From Stackebrandtia endophytica (GTDB taxonomy: Bacteria; Actinomycetota; Actinomycetes; Mycobacteriales; Micromonosporaceae), in NCBI RefSeq assembly GCF_006716355.1, contig NZ_VFOW01000001.1:1798001-1862000 (forward strand): DNA of 64,000 nt. The letters are read 5' to 3'. The notes under the pieces were generated by a model, which was not told the DNA's origin, ran no database searches, and worked only from the letters and a program-made list of their open reading frames with translations. The first letter of the stretch is position 1, and each line of letters opens with the position of its first letter. The position numbers were made by a program, and so were the translations under genes. Below, piece by piece: positions 33,141-42,851 of this stretch.

Positions 33141-34484
33141 CTATCGGCTCAAAAGCTTGCGGGCGTCGCCTGCGGTGTACACCGAGCCCGTGATGAGGAT
33201 TCCGGCTCCCCCGTAGGCGGCCTCACCCTCCTCGGCCAGCGCGACCGCGCGTTCGATGGCGTCGGCCAGCCGTGGTTCGGCGATGACCTGTTCCGGCTCG
33301 AAGACCTCTCGCGCCAGGCGGGCCAGCGTGGCGGTCGGCATCGCACGTTCGACGCTCGACTGGCTGACCACCAGGTAATCGCAGATGGGGCGAAGCGCCT
33401 CCAGCATTCCCTGAACGTCCTTGTCGCCGGACATGCCGATCAACCCGATCAGCCGGGAGAAGGCAAACTCCTCGGTGATCGCCGCCGCGGTGGCCTTCAT
33501 ACCGAGCTCGTTGTGGGCGGCGTCCACCAGGATCGTGGGGGCCGACCGTAGCCGTTCCAGTCGCCCGGGCGAGGTCGCGTCGGCGAAGCCCTCGGCGACG
33601 ACGTCACCGTCGAGGGTCTTGGGTTGGCCGGAGCCCAGAATCAGTTCGGTGGCGGCCAGTGCCATCACGGCGTTCTGCGCCTGGAAGGCGCCGTGCAGCG
33701 GGACGTAGACACCTTCGTAGACGGCGCCGCTGGGGCCCTGCAGGGTCAAGGACTGCCCGCCGACGGCCAGGGCTCGATCCAGGACGTCGAACTTCCGGCC
33801 CTGCGCCACCAGTGAGGCGCCGACCGCGTGGCAACGCTCCACCAGCGGAATCATCGCCTCGGGGTCTTGAATCGCAGTGACCAGGTTGGCACCCTTGTGG
33901 ATGATTCCGGCCTTCATGGTCGCGATGTCGGTGAGGGTTTCGCCCAGCCACCGGGTGTGGTCCAGTCCGATCGGCCCGATCATGGCGACCTCGGCACCGA
34001 GCACATTGGTCGCGTCGGTCTCGCCGCCGACACCGACCTCGACCACCGCGACGTCCACCGGTGCGTCGGCGAACCCGGCGAACGCGAGCGCGGTGACGAC
34101 TTCGAAGTAGGTGAGCGGCTCATCGAACTCATCGTCCACCATGGACGCCAAGGGGGCGACCTCGTGGTAGAGGGCCGCGAACCGCTCGGGGCTGATCGGC
34201 TCCCCGTCGACGCTGATCCGTTCCCGAGCCTCGTCGAGGTGGGGGCTGGTGAACCGGCCGGTGCGCAGACCGTGCGCGCGCAGCAGCGACTCGGTCAGCC
34301 GCGCCATCGAGGTCTTGCCGTTGGTACCGGTGACGTGGACGGCCCGAAACGACTTCTGGGGATCCCCCAACAGTTCGAGCAACCGCTTGATGCGGTTCAT
34401 GTCGAAGTTGACCCGTGTGTAGCCGCGTGACTGGAGTGCCGCTTCCACGGCGTAGTACTCAGCGTATTCCTCGGGTGTGGTCAC
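33141..34484 (-). CDS. folC: Bifunctional folylpolyglutamate synthase / dihydrofolate synthase
   Basis: This 447-residue Mur-ligase-family enzyme adds glutamate to dihydropteroate and folates. The P-loop GTNGKTS lies at about 53-59 after HVT, the folylpolyglutamate synthase signature is LDHTRWLG, and the C-terminal ligase domain includes ILVDAAHNELGMKA. It lies 135 nt below valS on the same strand and upstream of the DUF4233 gene, the usual actinobacterial order. A strong hairpin separates it from valS. Confidence 0.95.
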   Translation of the reverse strand: MTTPEEYAEYYAVEAALQSRGYTRVNFDMNRIKRLLELLGDPQKSFRAVHVTGTNGKTSMARLTESLLRAHGLRTGRFTSPHLDEARERISVDGEPISPERFAALYHEVAPLASMVDDEFDEPLTYFEVVTALAFAGFADAPVDVAVVEVGVGGETDATNVLGAEVAMIGPIGLDHTRWLGETLTDIATMKAGIIHKGANLVTAIQDPEAMIPLVERCHAVGASLVAQGRKFDVLDRALAVGGQSLTLQGPSGAVYEGVYVPLHGAFQAQNAVMALAATELILGSGQPKTLDGDVVAEGFADATSPGRLERLRSAPTILVDAAHNELGMKATAAAITEEFAFSRLIGLIGMSGDKDVQGMLEALRPICDYLVVSQSSVERAMPTATLARLAREVFEPEQVIAEPRLADAIERAVALAEEGEAAYGGAGILITGSVYTAGDARKLLSR

Positions 34485-34572
34485 GGTGCTTCCCGTCGTG
34501 GGTTCTCGATGAACGGACCGGTCAATGGTACGGCCACGGTGGGCCGTCGAGCCCGGTGAGTGACGCAGCTGA

Positions 34573-34614
34573 CGACGACGGCCCCACCGAGAAAGATCGG
34601 TGGGGCCGTCGTCG
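34573..34614 (-). terminator. Terminator hairpin after valS
   Basis: A perfect 18-bp stem (34573-34590 with 34597-34614) closes a 6-nt loop (GAAAGA on the plus strand). It begins 6 nt beyond the valS stop codon. There is no T tract, but the length and position fit a valS terminator or an attenuator before folC. Confidence 0.8.
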
Positions 34615-34619
34615 AATCG

Positions 34620-37235
34620 TCAGGCGGCCGGTAGGGCTTCCCTTTGCGCCGTCAGGCGGGCGATGTCCGACTCGGCGGCGGTCTGCCGCTGCCGGATCTT
34701 CGCGACGACCTCATCGGGCGCCTTGGACAGGAAGCCCTCGTTCGAGAGCTTCCGAGTGGTGCCGTCCAGCTCCTTGCGTGCGACGGCCAGGGCCTTGTCG
34801 AGACGAGCGCGTTCGGCGGCGACGTCGATGTTGCCGCGCGTGTCGAGCTGCGCGGTCACCGCCTCGGTGACACCGAGGGTGGCCGAGGCGGTGAAGTCGT
34901 CACCGGGCTGGTCCAGACGGGCGAGCGACCGGATCAAGGTTTCGTGGTCGGCCAGCCCCGCCTCGGACAGCCCGACCAGTTTGGTGGCGACCCGTTGCCC
35001 CGGCTTGAGCCCCTGGTCGGACCGGAATCGGCGGATCTCGGTGACCAGGTGCTGCAACGCGGTCACCGTCTCCTCGGCGGAGGTGTCGACGGTTCCGGAG
35101 GCCGGCCATTCGGCGACCATGATGGACTCACCTCGCGGCTCGCCGCCGGTCAACGCCAGCCACAGTTCCTCGGTGATGAACGGGATCACCGGGTGCAGCA
35201 GTCGAAGCAGTTGATCCAGCACGTGGCCGAGGACCCGTCGGGTCTTATCGGCCTCGGGGCCACCGGCGTACAGGACCGGCTTGGCCAGTTCCAGGTACCA
35301 GTCGCAGACCTCGTCCCAGGCGAAGTGGTACAGGGTGTCCGACATCTTGGCGAACTCGAAGCGGTCGTAGTAGGCGTCGACCTCCTCGACGGTGCGCGCC
35401 AATCGGGACAGAATCCATGTGTCGATGGTGGACAGATCCTGCGGTAGTGGACCCTCCACGGTGGCGCCCGACATCAGCGCGAACCGACTGGCGTTCCACA
35501 GCTTGTTGCAGAAGTTGCGGGAACCCTGCACCCACTCCTCGTTGACGAGCAGGTCGCCACCCGGGGAAGTGTTGTGCGCCAGGAAGAACCGCACCGCATC
35601 GCTGCCGTAGGCGTCCATGAGGTCCAGCGGGTCGACACCGTTGCCGCGCGACTTCGACATCTTCTTGCCGTGCTCGTCACGGATCAGACCGTGCAGGAAC
35701 ACGTCCTTGAACGGAGGCTTCTCCATCGCGTAGATGCCGAACATCATCATGCGCACGACCCAGAAGAACAGGATGTCGTAGCCGGTGGACAGCACCGTGT
35801 TCGGGTAGAACTTCTCCAGGGCCGTGGTCTGGTCGGGCCAGCCCAATGTGGAGAACGGCCACAGGGCCGAGGAGAACCAGGTGTCGAGCACGTCCGGGTC
35901 CTGGGTGTACCCGGCCGGCGCGGTCTCATCCGGTCCCACACAGACGATGTCCCCGTCGGGGCCGTAGAAGATCGGAATACGGTGACCCCACCACAACTGG
36001 CGCGAGATGCACCAGTCGTGAATGTTGTCGACCCACCCGAAGTAACGCTTCTCCTGTTCCGGCGGGTGAATCCGCACCTCACCGTCACGGACGGCGTCAC
36101 CGGCGGCCTTCGCCAACGGCGCGACCTTCACGAACCACTGTTTACTGAGGCGGGGTTCCACCGTGGTGCCGCATCGTTCACAGTGACCGACCGCATGCAC
36201 GTACGGCCGCTTCTCGGCCACGATCCGGCCTTCGGCGCGCAGTGCCGCGACCACGGCGGGGCGTGCCTCGAAGCGGTCGAGTCCCTCGAACGGTCCGTGC
36301 ACGGTGATGTTGCCGCGCTCGTCCATCACGACCAGCTGCGGCAGCCCGTGCCGCTGACCGATCTCGAAGTCGTTCGGGTCGTGGGCGGGAGTCACCTTCA
36401 CCGCTCCGGTACCGAACTCCGGGTCGACGTGTTCGTCAGCGATCACCGGGATACGGCGACCGGTCAACGGCAACTCCACTTCGGTGCCGACCAGGTGGGC
36501 GTAGCGTTCGTCGTCGGGGTGCACCGCGACCGCGGTGTCACCCAGCATCGTCTCGGCACGGGTCGTCGCCACCACGATGGCGGAGTCGCCGTCACCGTAA
36601 CGGATGCTGACGAGTTCGCCGTCGTCGTCGGTGTGTTCCACCTCGATGTCCGACAGCGCGGTCATGCAACGTGGGCACCAGTTGATGATGCGCTCGGCCC
36701 GGTAGATCAGGTCGTCTTCGTAGAGCCGCTTGAAGATGGTCTGCACCGCACGAGACAGGCCCTCGTCCATGGTGAACCGTTCCCGGTCCCAGTCGACGGC
36801 GTCACCGAGTCGACGCATCTGGCCCGAGATCTTCCCGCCGTACTCGGCCTTCCAGTCCCACACGCGCTCGATGAACTTCTCGCGTCCCAGGTCGTGGCGG
36901 GAGAGCCCCTCCTCGGCCAGACCCCGCTCCACGACGTTCTGCGTGGAGATTCCCGCGTGGTCCATACCCGGCATCCACAGTGCCTCGTAGCCGCGCATGC
37001 GGGCGCGACGGGTCAACGCGTCGATGACCGTGTGGTCCTGCGCGTGTCCAAGATGGAGACTGCCGGTCACGTTCGGTGGCGGGATCACGATCGTGTAGGC
37101 GGGCTTGTCGCTGTCGTCGGAGGCAGCGAAGCGGCCGTCGGCTACCCACTGCTCGTAACGCCGAGACTCTACGTCTACGGGCGCGTACTGAGGGGGTAGT
37201 TCCGTACGGACCTGGTTCTTCGCTGTATCTGTCAC
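34620..37235 (-). CDS. valS: Valyl-tRNA synthetase
   Basis: This 871-residue class Ia synthetase charges tRNA-Val. HIGH appears as HLGH (61-64) after [13 protein letters not shown] in [11 protein letters not shown] (about 525), and the C-terminal coiled-coil arm ([16 protein letters not shown]) is present. Two Cys pairs (WCPRC and CERC) suggest a zinc site. GTG 37235 is the only possible start because an in-frame stop lies upstream. A TAGACT -10 lies exactly 6 nt before it, so the transcript is probably leaderless. No T-box is seen. Confidence 0.96.
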   Translation of the reverse strand: MTDTAKNQVRTELPPQYAPVDVESRRYEQWVADGRFAASDDSDKPAYTIVIPPPNVTGSLHLGHAQDHTVIDALTRRARMRGYEALWMPGMDHAGISTQNVVERGLAEEGLSRHDLGREKFIERVWDWKAEYGGKISGQMRRLGDAVDWDRERFTMDEGLSRAVQTIFKRLYEDDLIYRAERIINWCPRCMTALSDIEVEHTDDDGELVSIRYGDGDSAIVVATTRAETMLGDTAVAVHPDDERYAHLVGTEVELPLTGRRIPVIADEHVDPEFGTGAVKVTPAHDPNDFEIGQRHGLPQLVVMDERGNITVHGPFEGLDRFEARPAVVAALRAEGRIVAEKRPYVHAVGHCERCGTTVEPRLSKQWFVKVAPLAKAAGDAVRDGEVRIHPPEQEKRYFGWVDNIHDWCISRQLWWGHRIPIFYGPDGDIVCVGPDETAPAGYTQDPDVLDTWFSSALWPFSTLGWPDQTTALEKFYPNTVLSTGYDILFFWVVRMMMFGIYAMEKPPFKDVFLHGLIRDEHGKKMSKSRGNGVDPLDLMDAYGSDAVRFFLAHNTSPGGDLLVNEEWVQGSRNFCNKLWNASRFALMSGATVEGPLPQDLSTIDTWILSRLARTVEEVDAYYDRFEFAKMSDTLYHFAWDEVCDWYLELAKPVLYAGGPEADKTRRVLGHVLDQLLRLLHPVIPFITEELWLALTGGEPRGESIMVAEWPASGTVDTSAEETVTALQHLVTEIRRFRSDQGLKPGQRVATKLVGLSEAGLADHETLIRSLARLDQPGDDFTASATLGVTEAVTAQLDTRGNIDVAAERARLDKALAVARKELDGTTRKLSNEGFLSKAPDEVVAKIRQRQTAAESDIARLTAQREALPAA

Positions 37236-37241
37236 CTCTCC

Positions 37242-37247
37242 AGTCTA
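37242..37247 (-). promoter_or_regulatory. -10 element of valS (leaderless)
   Basis: On the minus strand TAGACT lies 6 nt before GTG 37235. The only purine-rich sequence (GGAGAG) directly abuts the GTG and is too close to act as a Shine-Dalgarno. Confidence 0.6.
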
Positions 37248-37464
37248 CGAGAGCATTCGGTGATCAGATGTCGGTGGTGGGCACCGTCGGGGCCTCTCGA
37301 TCCGGCGCCCGATGGTGAGAGTGCACGGCACCGCCGCGACGTGGCGGAAGCCCCTGCACAACCGACGCCCGATCATCGTCCCGCCAGGCCCGTGCCCGAC
37401 GCACACGCGCCTGGCGGCCTCGATGGGTCCGCGACCGCCGCCCAGGTGCGTTCCCTCCCCCGGA

Positions 37465-37470
37465 TACCAT
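37465..37470 (+). promoter_or_regulatory. -10 element of ychF (leaderless)
   Basis: TACCAT lies 6 nt before GTG 37477, where YchF homology begins. No Shine-Dalgarno is present. Confidence 0.6.
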
Positions 37471-37476
37471 CGTCCG

Positions 37477-38568
37477 GTGAAACTGACCATCGGAATCGTC
37501 GGATTGCCCAACGTCGGCAAGTCGACCCTCTTCAACGCCCTGACCCGTGCCGACATCCTGGCGGCCAACTACCCGTTCGCCACGATCGAGCCCAACACCG
37601 GCGTTGTCGGAGTGCCCGATGACCGTCTCGCCAAGTTGGCCGAGATCTACGGCTCCGAGAAGATCCTGCCCGCCACGGTGACCTTCGTCGACATCGCGGG
37701 CCTCGTCAAGGGCGCCAGCGAGGGACTCGGCAAGGGGAACAAGTTCCTCGCCAACATCCGCGAAGCCAACGCGATCTGCCAGGTCGTGCGGGTGTTCGAG
37801 GACGGCAACGTCACACACGTTGACGGCCGCGTCTCCCCCGCCGACGACATCGAGACCATCAACACCGAGCTCATCCTCGCCGACATCCAGACCATCGACC
37901 GGGCACTGCCCCGGCTGGAGAAGGAAGCGCGGATGGACAAGTCCAAGGCCGCCACGGTCGAGGCCATCAAGGCCGCCCGTGCGGTACTGGACAACGGCCA
38001 GACCGTGTTCGCCGCCGGACTGGACACCGAGCCGCTCCACGAGCTGCACCTGTTGACCGCCAAGCCGTTCCTCTACGTGTTCAACGTCGACGAGGACCAG
38101 GTCGGCGACGAGGAGTTGGAGGCCAAGCTCAAGGCCATGGTCGCCCCCGCCGACGCGGTTCTGCTGGACGCCAAGTTCGAATCCGAGCTGGTCGACCTGG
38201 ACGAGGAGGAGTCCCTCGAACTACTCCAGTCCACCGGCCAGAAGGAGCCGGGCCTGGACCGGCTGGCCAGCATCGGCTTCCACACGTTGGGTCTGCAGAC
38301 CTACCTGACCGCCGGCCCCAAGGAGACCCGGGCCTGGACGATCCGCCAGGGCGCGACCGCTCCCGAGGCGGCCGGAGAGATCCACACCGACTTCCAGCGC
38401 GGTTTCATCAAGGCCGAGATAGTCTCATTCGACGACCTCACCGCCGCCGGAACCATGCAGGCCGCCAAAGCCGCCGGCAAGGTCCGCATGGAGGGCAAGG
38501 AATACGTGATGCAAGACGGCGACGTAGTGGAGTTCCGTAGCGGACTAACCTCTGGAGGTAAGAAATGA
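37477..38568 (+). CDS. ychF: Redox-regulated ATPase YchF (Obg-family)
   Basis: This 363-residue protein is a universally conserved Obg-family nucleotidase that prefers ATP and associates with ribosomes. The P-loop is GLPNVGKST (9-17), switch II is VDIAGLVKGAS, the NxxE-type base motif is NVDE, and the C-terminal TGS-like domain ends DVVEFRSG. I chose GTG 37477 (KLTIGIVGLPNVG follows) because the family starts here and the leaderless -10 fits. Its stop codon overlaps the following serine hydrolase start by 4 nt, an uncommon partner for ychF. Confidence 0.96.
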   Translation: MKLTIGIVGLPNVGKSTLFNALTRADILAANYPFATIEPNTGVVGVPDDRLAKLAEIYGSEKILPATVTFVDIAGLVKGASEGLGKGNKFLANIREANAICQVVRVFEDGNVTHVDGRVSPADDIETINTELILADIQTIDRALPRLEKEARMDKSKAATVEAIKAARAVLDNGQTVFAAGLDTEPLHELHLLTAKPFLYVFNVDEDQVGDEELEAKLKAMVAPADAVLLDAKFESELVDLDEEESLELLQSTGQKEPGLDRLASIGFHTLGLQTYLTAGPKETRAWTIRQGATAPEAAGEIHTDFQRGFIKAEIVSFDDLTAAGTMQAAKAAGKVRMEGKEYVMQDGDVVEFRSGLTSGGKK

Positions 38569-39434
38569 GCGTTGTCCCGGTGTACAGCATCGCCAAGTCC
38601 TATACAGCTGTTGCGGTGCTTCGCTCCTTCGACATCGATGGTCAGCTCGGTGAGCTGGTTCCTGATTTGCCGGAGTCTCTTCGCTCGCTGACGGTGCGGG
38701 CCCTACTGAGCCATACTTCGGGCCTCAACGACTATTTCGGGTGGACGGATTACCGCGTGGCAGTAGAAGCGCGCGAAGATGCGTGGGAGATCGACCGTGT
38801 TCTCGCCGGAGCAGTCGTTGATCATGCCGGCCGGTTCCGGTACTCCAATATCGGATTCGCCCTGCTGAGGCTCGCTCTTGAACATAACGATTCCGCAGAC
38901 TTCTTCACTATAATTTCCCGTCGAGTCCTCCAGCCGCTCGGTGTTGAGGCCTTCCCCTTCGCGTCCCGTGGGGACTGGCTCGCCTGCACACACGAGTCAA
39001 TTGGGGAAGAGCTTCGCGCCTACGATCCGGGATGGGTCTTCACAGGCACCTTCGCTGCTGAGCCTGACGAAGCAGCGCGGGGCATCGCGGCAGTCATGCG
39101 CGGCAAACTCGGCGACGATATTCCCCGGTTGATGATGCAGTCGGTCCCCGTCGGCGCTCCGGCCTGGCACCCGCTGTCGCCCCAGGCCGGATACGGACTC
39201 GGGGTCATGAGCAAAGGGAAACCGGTGACGCTCGTCGGACACGGCGGGCAGGGACCAGGCTTCAATCTTTTCGCCGCAGTAAGCGCTGACGGACTCCGAT
39301 GGAGCGGACGGGTCGCGGAGGGCCAAGGGGAAGATCTGGATCTGATCCGATCCTGTGTCAATGATGTCGAAAACCGTGACGGAGGCGTGGCGAGTTCCGG
39401 TTTAACTTATGATCCCGACCTTTCCGGTCGTTGA
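38565..39434 (+). CDS. Compact serine hydrolase (beta-lactamase/PBP-like)
   Basis: This 289-residue protein has the SxxK motif at residues 8-11 (YSIAKSY), YSN near 93 and HGGQGPG near 225, the three catalytic motifs of class C beta-lactamase-like esterases and peptidases. The usual 50-60 residues before SxxK are absent, and so is a signal peptide, so the enzyme is probably cytosolic and structurally reduced. It overlaps ychF by 4 nt and is translationally coupled to it. GC is lower than in ychF, suggesting acquisition. A paralogue with the same reduced N-terminus lies at 54070. Confidence 0.8.
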   Translation: MSVVPVYSIAKSYTAVAVLRSFDIDGQLGELVPDLPESLRSLTVRALLSHTSGLNDYFGWTDYRVAVEAREDAWEIDRVLAGAVVDHAGRFRYSNIGFALLRLALEHNDSADFFTIISRRVLQPLGVEAFPFASRGDWLACTHESIGEELRAYDPGWVFTGTFAAEPDEAARGIAAVMRGKLGDDIPRLMMQSVPVGAPAWHPLSPQAGYGLGVMSKGKPVTLVGHGGQGPGFNLFAAVSADGLRWSGRVAEGQGEDLDLIRSCVNDVENRDGGVASSGLTYDPDLSGR

Positions 39435-39952
39435 GCGCGTCCTAATGCCCCCACAACGAGCCTGCGCCCCGCTCGCGTGAGTTCCGCACGAGGCTCACAT
39501 CTGCGGACGGAAGGTAACTTTTCGGCACGCTGAGGGTGCGGCCCGGTGTGACGGCAGTCGAGTAGGTTGCTTAGCTCACCCTGCGTTGAGACTCGCTGCC
39601 ACGTCAGGGAAAAGCGCAGAAAACGGGCTTCCCCTTCGGTTCCTTTTCCAGCGCCCGAAGTGCAGTCGGACTGATCCGGTGAGGCTGTCACTATCTGTTC
39701 TCCGACATTGATCCGTCGCGGTTTGCCGCCGCTGGTATCGGCCTGTACGCGCGCGCTCGTCGACTCACGGCGCGGGGGGTGCTGAAGGTGTGACACCTTG
39801 CGTGGGTTCCGCAGGTGCGAATGACCTCGCCGAGGCATTGTCTGCATCCCGACGATCGTCTGCGGATCTAGGCTTTCGGGTTTGTCGGGACCAGAACCCT
39901 TGTCGCCCAATGGTTACGCACGCAAGCGAGTGGGTTTCGTGAGCTGCATGCC
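39435..39952. other. Gene-free region with a 15-bp palindrome
   Basis: No confident gene is seen in this 518-nt convergent gap. A minus-strand reading frame of 167 codons spans it but has a composition unlike local genes and no family resemblance. AAGGTGTGACACCTT at 39785-39799 is a perfect palindrome around one central base, possibly an operator relic. Confidence 0.5.
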
Positions 39953-40567
39953 TCACACCGCCGGTGGTAGGCCGAGCACCCCTCTGACCGCCCGCTCAGC
40001 GAGCTCGACATCGTGTGGAGGCTTTCCGCCCCCGTGGACACCCACGGCCTCGAGAACCGCGAGGAACGCCGACGCGGTGGCGTCGGCCGGAGGACCGCTC
40101 GGAATCCGGCCGGAGACCCGGCCTTCGGTGACCAGTGCCGCACACCAGGCCTCCACCTCGCCAACCGCCTCAGCCACCGTCGAACCGATCCGATGATCCC
40201 TTCCGAGGAATTCGATCCGCAACGTCAACATCACCTGTGAGATCTCGCGTCGGCAGAAGACCGCATGTGCCCTGGCGACCGACAGCAGCACCTCATCCGG
40301 CCGGGCTTGCTCCGTCGCGGGACCTCGTACCTCCACGTTCCACAATTCGGCGACCCAGTCCACCACCGCCAGGGCGAGTTCGTCCTTGCCCGCGAACTGG
40401 TGGTAGACGGCCCCGCGCGAGTAGCCCGCGTCCCGTGCAACCTGTTCGAGCACGAGGCCCGCGTATCCGAAGGCGGACAAGCGGACGGCGGCTGCCTCGA
40501 TCAGCGCACCGCGCGATCGCGCTCGGCGCTCGGCCTGCGTCTGGCGCACCGGACGCGCGCCGGTCAT
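39953..40567 (-). CDS. TetR-family transcriptional regulator
   Basis: This 204-residue protein has the TetR helix-turn-helix (LVLEQVARDAGYSRGAVYHQFAGKDELAL) at about residues 30-60 and a TetR_C helical domain. I chose ATG 40567 (MTGARPVRQTQ) with GGAG 8 nt upstream. Its start overlaps the stop codon of the membrane protein gene before it by 4 nt (ATGA), so they form an operon. The near-palindrome at 41043-41060 upstream of that operon is the likely operator. Confidence 0.88.
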   Translation of the reverse strand: MTGARPVRQTQAERRARSRGALIEAAAVRLSAFGYAGLVLEQVARDAGYSRGAVYHQFAGKDELALAVVDWVAELWNVEVRGPATEQARPDEVLLSVARAHAVFCRREISQVMLTLRIEFLGRDHRIGSTVAEAVGEVEAWCAALVTEGRVSGRIPSGPPADATASAFLAVLEAVGVHGGGKPPHDVELAERAVRGVLGLPPAV

Positions 40568-41016
40568 GCGGAGGCTCCCGTCTGCGTCCTCACCCGGGTA
40601 CGACGTGGAACCAGTGCGAGGGCGAAGGCAATCGTGGCGACGGAGAACGTCACCAACGGCGGCCCCGGGACGAAAAGCACGGCCACCGCAAGGAGGGCCG
40701 CGCTGGCGACCACCGCGACGATTCCGAACCGACGGGCCATATTCGGGCGTTCCCGCAACAGATCGACCATCATCCACAGTAGAACACCTACGGTTGCCAT
40801 CGCCAGGCCCATCCCGAGACTCACACCGCGAATCAGCTGCTCCGAGTTGAGTGTCACCGGCCCGATCTCCATGTCGGAGGTACGCATCAGCGCCGTGAGT
40901 TCAGGGTCTCCCGGGAGGACGAACTCCAGGATGTCGTGCACGATTCCGGTGAAGATCCACGCGATCGCACCGATCCGAAACGCTGTCCACCGCACGGTAC
41001 TCACCTCATATCCCAT
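40564..41016 (-). CDS. Four-helix membrane protein (LIC_13387-like)
   Basis: This 150-residue protein has four predicted membrane helices. The first carries a conserved-looking His (WIFTGIVHDILEFVLPG), resembling the LIC_13387-type family of small integral membrane proteins, whose function is unknown. I chose ATG 41016 (MGYEVSTVRW). A TATATT -10 lies about 20 nt upstream on the minus strand. It is the first gene of an operon with a TetR regulator and is the likely regulated gene. Confidence 0.72.
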   Translation of the reverse strand: MGYEVSTVRWTAFRIGAIAWIFTGIVHDILEFVLPGDPELTALMRTSDMEIGPVTLNSEQLIRGVSLGMGLAMATVGVLLWMMVDLLRERPNMARRFGIVAVVASAALLAVAVLFVPGPPLVTFSVATIAFALALVPRRTRVRTQTGASA

Positions 41017-41042
41017 GGCGACCGTCGCCGATCTCAATATAC

Positions 41043-41060
41043 ATACATACGCGTCTGTAT
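41043..41060. promoter_or_regulatory. Near-perfect 18-bp palindrome, probable TetR operator
   Basis: ATACATACGCGTCTGTAT has one mismatch between its half-sites (ATACATACG and ATACAGACG). It lies just upstream of the -10 of the membrane protein-tetR operon, where a bound TetR dimer would exclude RNA polymerase. Confidence 0.65.
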
Positions 41061-41217
41061 TTAAGTGGGGGCCACCAGAGTCGACACCAGTCTCCAACCG
41101 CAGTCGACAGGGGTTGTGGTCGCTCGAGGCATCCCCTCGGGCGCATCTTTCTGTGATCGGTAGGGAGAGCCCGGCGACATCATCGACCCCTGAAGCCCGG
41201 CGAAGGAGGTCTCTCGA

Positions 41218-42039
41218 ATGTACGAAGAGCGGATGGCCCGGGCGAAAACGCCCCAGACCCGAGCGAGTATTCGCCGCTGGTCCCTCTGGAGTGACTTCTA
41301 CTTCGGGATCGGGGTCCTCCTCGTGATCGCCGGGATCACGTTCATCGCCTGGAGCGTGAACACCGAACGCCATGACGGCCCCGTCTTCTGGGGCGGGATC
41401 GTGGTGGCGGTGGTGCTGGTCGGCGTCTGTGTGGGCTTCGGCTCGCATGCGAGCAGCCGTCTCAGCGAAGCGCTCTGGGCCGAGGCGCATGTGTCGATCG
41501 GAACAGTCGAGAAGGTCGTCAAATACTCCACCGAAGGCCCTGACCTGTACGACGTCGTGGTGAATTCGTCGCTAACGGATTCGCCGTTTCGTCGCGAGAT
41601 CACCGGGCAGCTCGGCCCCACCGACGTCGGGGACCAGATCCGCTTCAAACACCACACACTGGACCCCGACGATCTCGGCGACGTGCTCTTCGACGGATGG
41701 CACCGACGAGGTCGTCCTCATTACGAGCCGTCGTGGCGCAGCCACCAGAGATCGGCCGACTACGCAGATGCTCACGTGTCCGTCGGCCGAGTCGACGAGG
41801 TGACCAGCTACCTCGGCATTCCCGGAATCGGCGCCTCGACCGGGTATCGACTCATGGTCAGTGTCGAACAGCCGGGGTCGGTGACGCTGCGTCGTCACAT
41901 CGATCTGGATGACAGTCAACTGTGTTCATCAGGCCCGAAATTCAGGTCGATGATCCGCGTGCGGCATAACACTCTGGATCCCGAGGATCTCTCCGACGCG
42001 GTCTTCGACGGATGGCCGGGCGAGGCGAAAGGCCCGTGA
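41218..42039 (+). CDS. Membrane protein with two tandem DUF3592-like domains
   Basis: This 273-residue protein has two membrane helices (about residues 25-80) followed by two copies of a ~75-residue domain. Copy 1 has HVSIGTVEKV, then RREITGQL and HHTLDPDDLGDVLFDGW. Copy 2 has HVSVGRVDEV, then LRRHIDLDD and HNTLDPEDLSDAVFDGW. The pattern resembles DUF3592. ATG 41218 follows an excellent AAGGAGG. The function is unknown. Confidence 0.78.
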   Translation: MYEERMARAKTPQTRASIRRWSLWSDFYFGIGVLLVIAGITFIAWSVNTERHDGPVFWGGIVVAVVLVGVCVGFGSHASSRLSEALWAEAHVSIGTVEKVVKYSTEGPDLYDVVVNSSLTDSPFRREITGQLGPTDVGDQIRFKHHTLDPDDLGDVLFDGWHRRGRPHYEPSWRSHQRSADYADAHVSVGRVDEVTSYLGIPGIGASTGYRLMVSVEQPGSVTLRRHIDLDDSQLCSSGPKFRSMIRVRHNTLDPEDLSDAVFDGWPGEAKGP

Positions 42040-42143
42040 CGGTCGCCCACCCTCATGTGGCCGACCCGTCGACGAAACGACGTGGGCCTGCAAGCAGCGG
42101 TTTCGGCTTCAGGTGTGCTTGAGCAGGAACATCGCCCAAGCAC

Positions 42144-42149
42144 TAGTTT
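42144..42149 (+). promoter_or_regulatory. -10 element of the SUKH-like gene (leaderless)
   Basis: TAGTTT lies 6 nt before ATG 42156, with no Shine-Dalgarno. Confidence 0.55.
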
Positions 42150-42155
42150 GGTGCC

Positions 42156-42737
42156 ATGTCGAAGTTCAGCGATCTCCTCAACACACGTAGGTCCGATGAC
42201 AGCCCCGCGGTTCCATCCGAACTCGACCGCGCCTGGACGTGGATGGAATCTCGCGGATGGATCGTCGACAACGGTAACGACTACTACCTGACCCCCTACG
42301 CGGGTGAACAACAACTCGGGGTCGTCTTCGCCGCACACCTGTCGCTCGAGGGATGGTTCGAACCCGACGAAGCAGGGTTCGATCAACTCATTCCGTTCGT
42401 GGAGCTCGATGGTGCCGGCAGTGTGGGTGTTCTGTGGAACGGGGAGGACGGTCACACTCGGATCGGCGCGCTCGGCGGTGAAGGTCACGTGAGTCTCCTC
42501 GCCGAGAATGCTCTCGACTTCCTGCGTCTCATCGCGATCGGATACGACGAGGTCGGCTCGTTCCTGGACGGAGAGCCCGAAGAACCGGAGAGCGTCGAGG
42601 CTCACGCCGAGTTTCGTACCTGGGTTCAGTCGGAGTTCGGCGTCGAGGTTCCCGCGCACTGGCATTACGCCGACCCGGACCCCTTCAATTCCTGGGTCGC
42701 CCGGTTGAAGGGGACGGAGTACTCACCGTTCGATTGA
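42156..42737 (+). CDS. SMI1/KNR4 (SUKH)-like protein
   Basis: This 193-residue soluble acidic protein has a mid-region (LSLLAENALDFLRLIAIGYDEVGSF) and C-terminus (FRTWVQSEFGVEVP) that resemble SMI1/KNR4 (SUKH) proteins, a superfamily that includes many immunity proteins of bacterial contact-dependent toxins. No toxin gene is adjacent. Assignment is moderate and based on pattern only. It appears monocistronic and leaderless. Confidence 0.6.
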   Translation: MSKFSDLLNTRRSDDSPAVPSELDRAWTWMESRGWIVDNGNDYYLTPYAGEQQLGVVFAAHLSLEGWFEPDEAGFDQLIPFVELDGAGSVGVLWNGEDGHTRIGALGGEGHVSLLAENALDFLRLIAIGYDEVGSFLDGEPEEPESVEAHAEFRTWVQSEFGVEVPAHWHYADPDPFNSWVARLKGTEYSPFD

Positions 42738-42851
42738 GACGACATTCGCGTCAACATTCTCGCGGCACCACGCCAGCCTCGGGTGCCGACGTGCTTGCGC
42801 CTTCGCCTGCGGGGCCGTTCTCCGAAAGATTCGGTGTCTCGTTAAGGCGCG

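Noticed and set aside
35574-37199. 541-codon open frame on the plus strand
   Set aside because: Antisense to valS, which has clear synthetase signatures.
39407-39910. 167-codon minus-strand frame in the gap after the serine hydrolase
   Set aside because: Overlaps the end of the hydrolase gene, composition unlike local genes and no motif.
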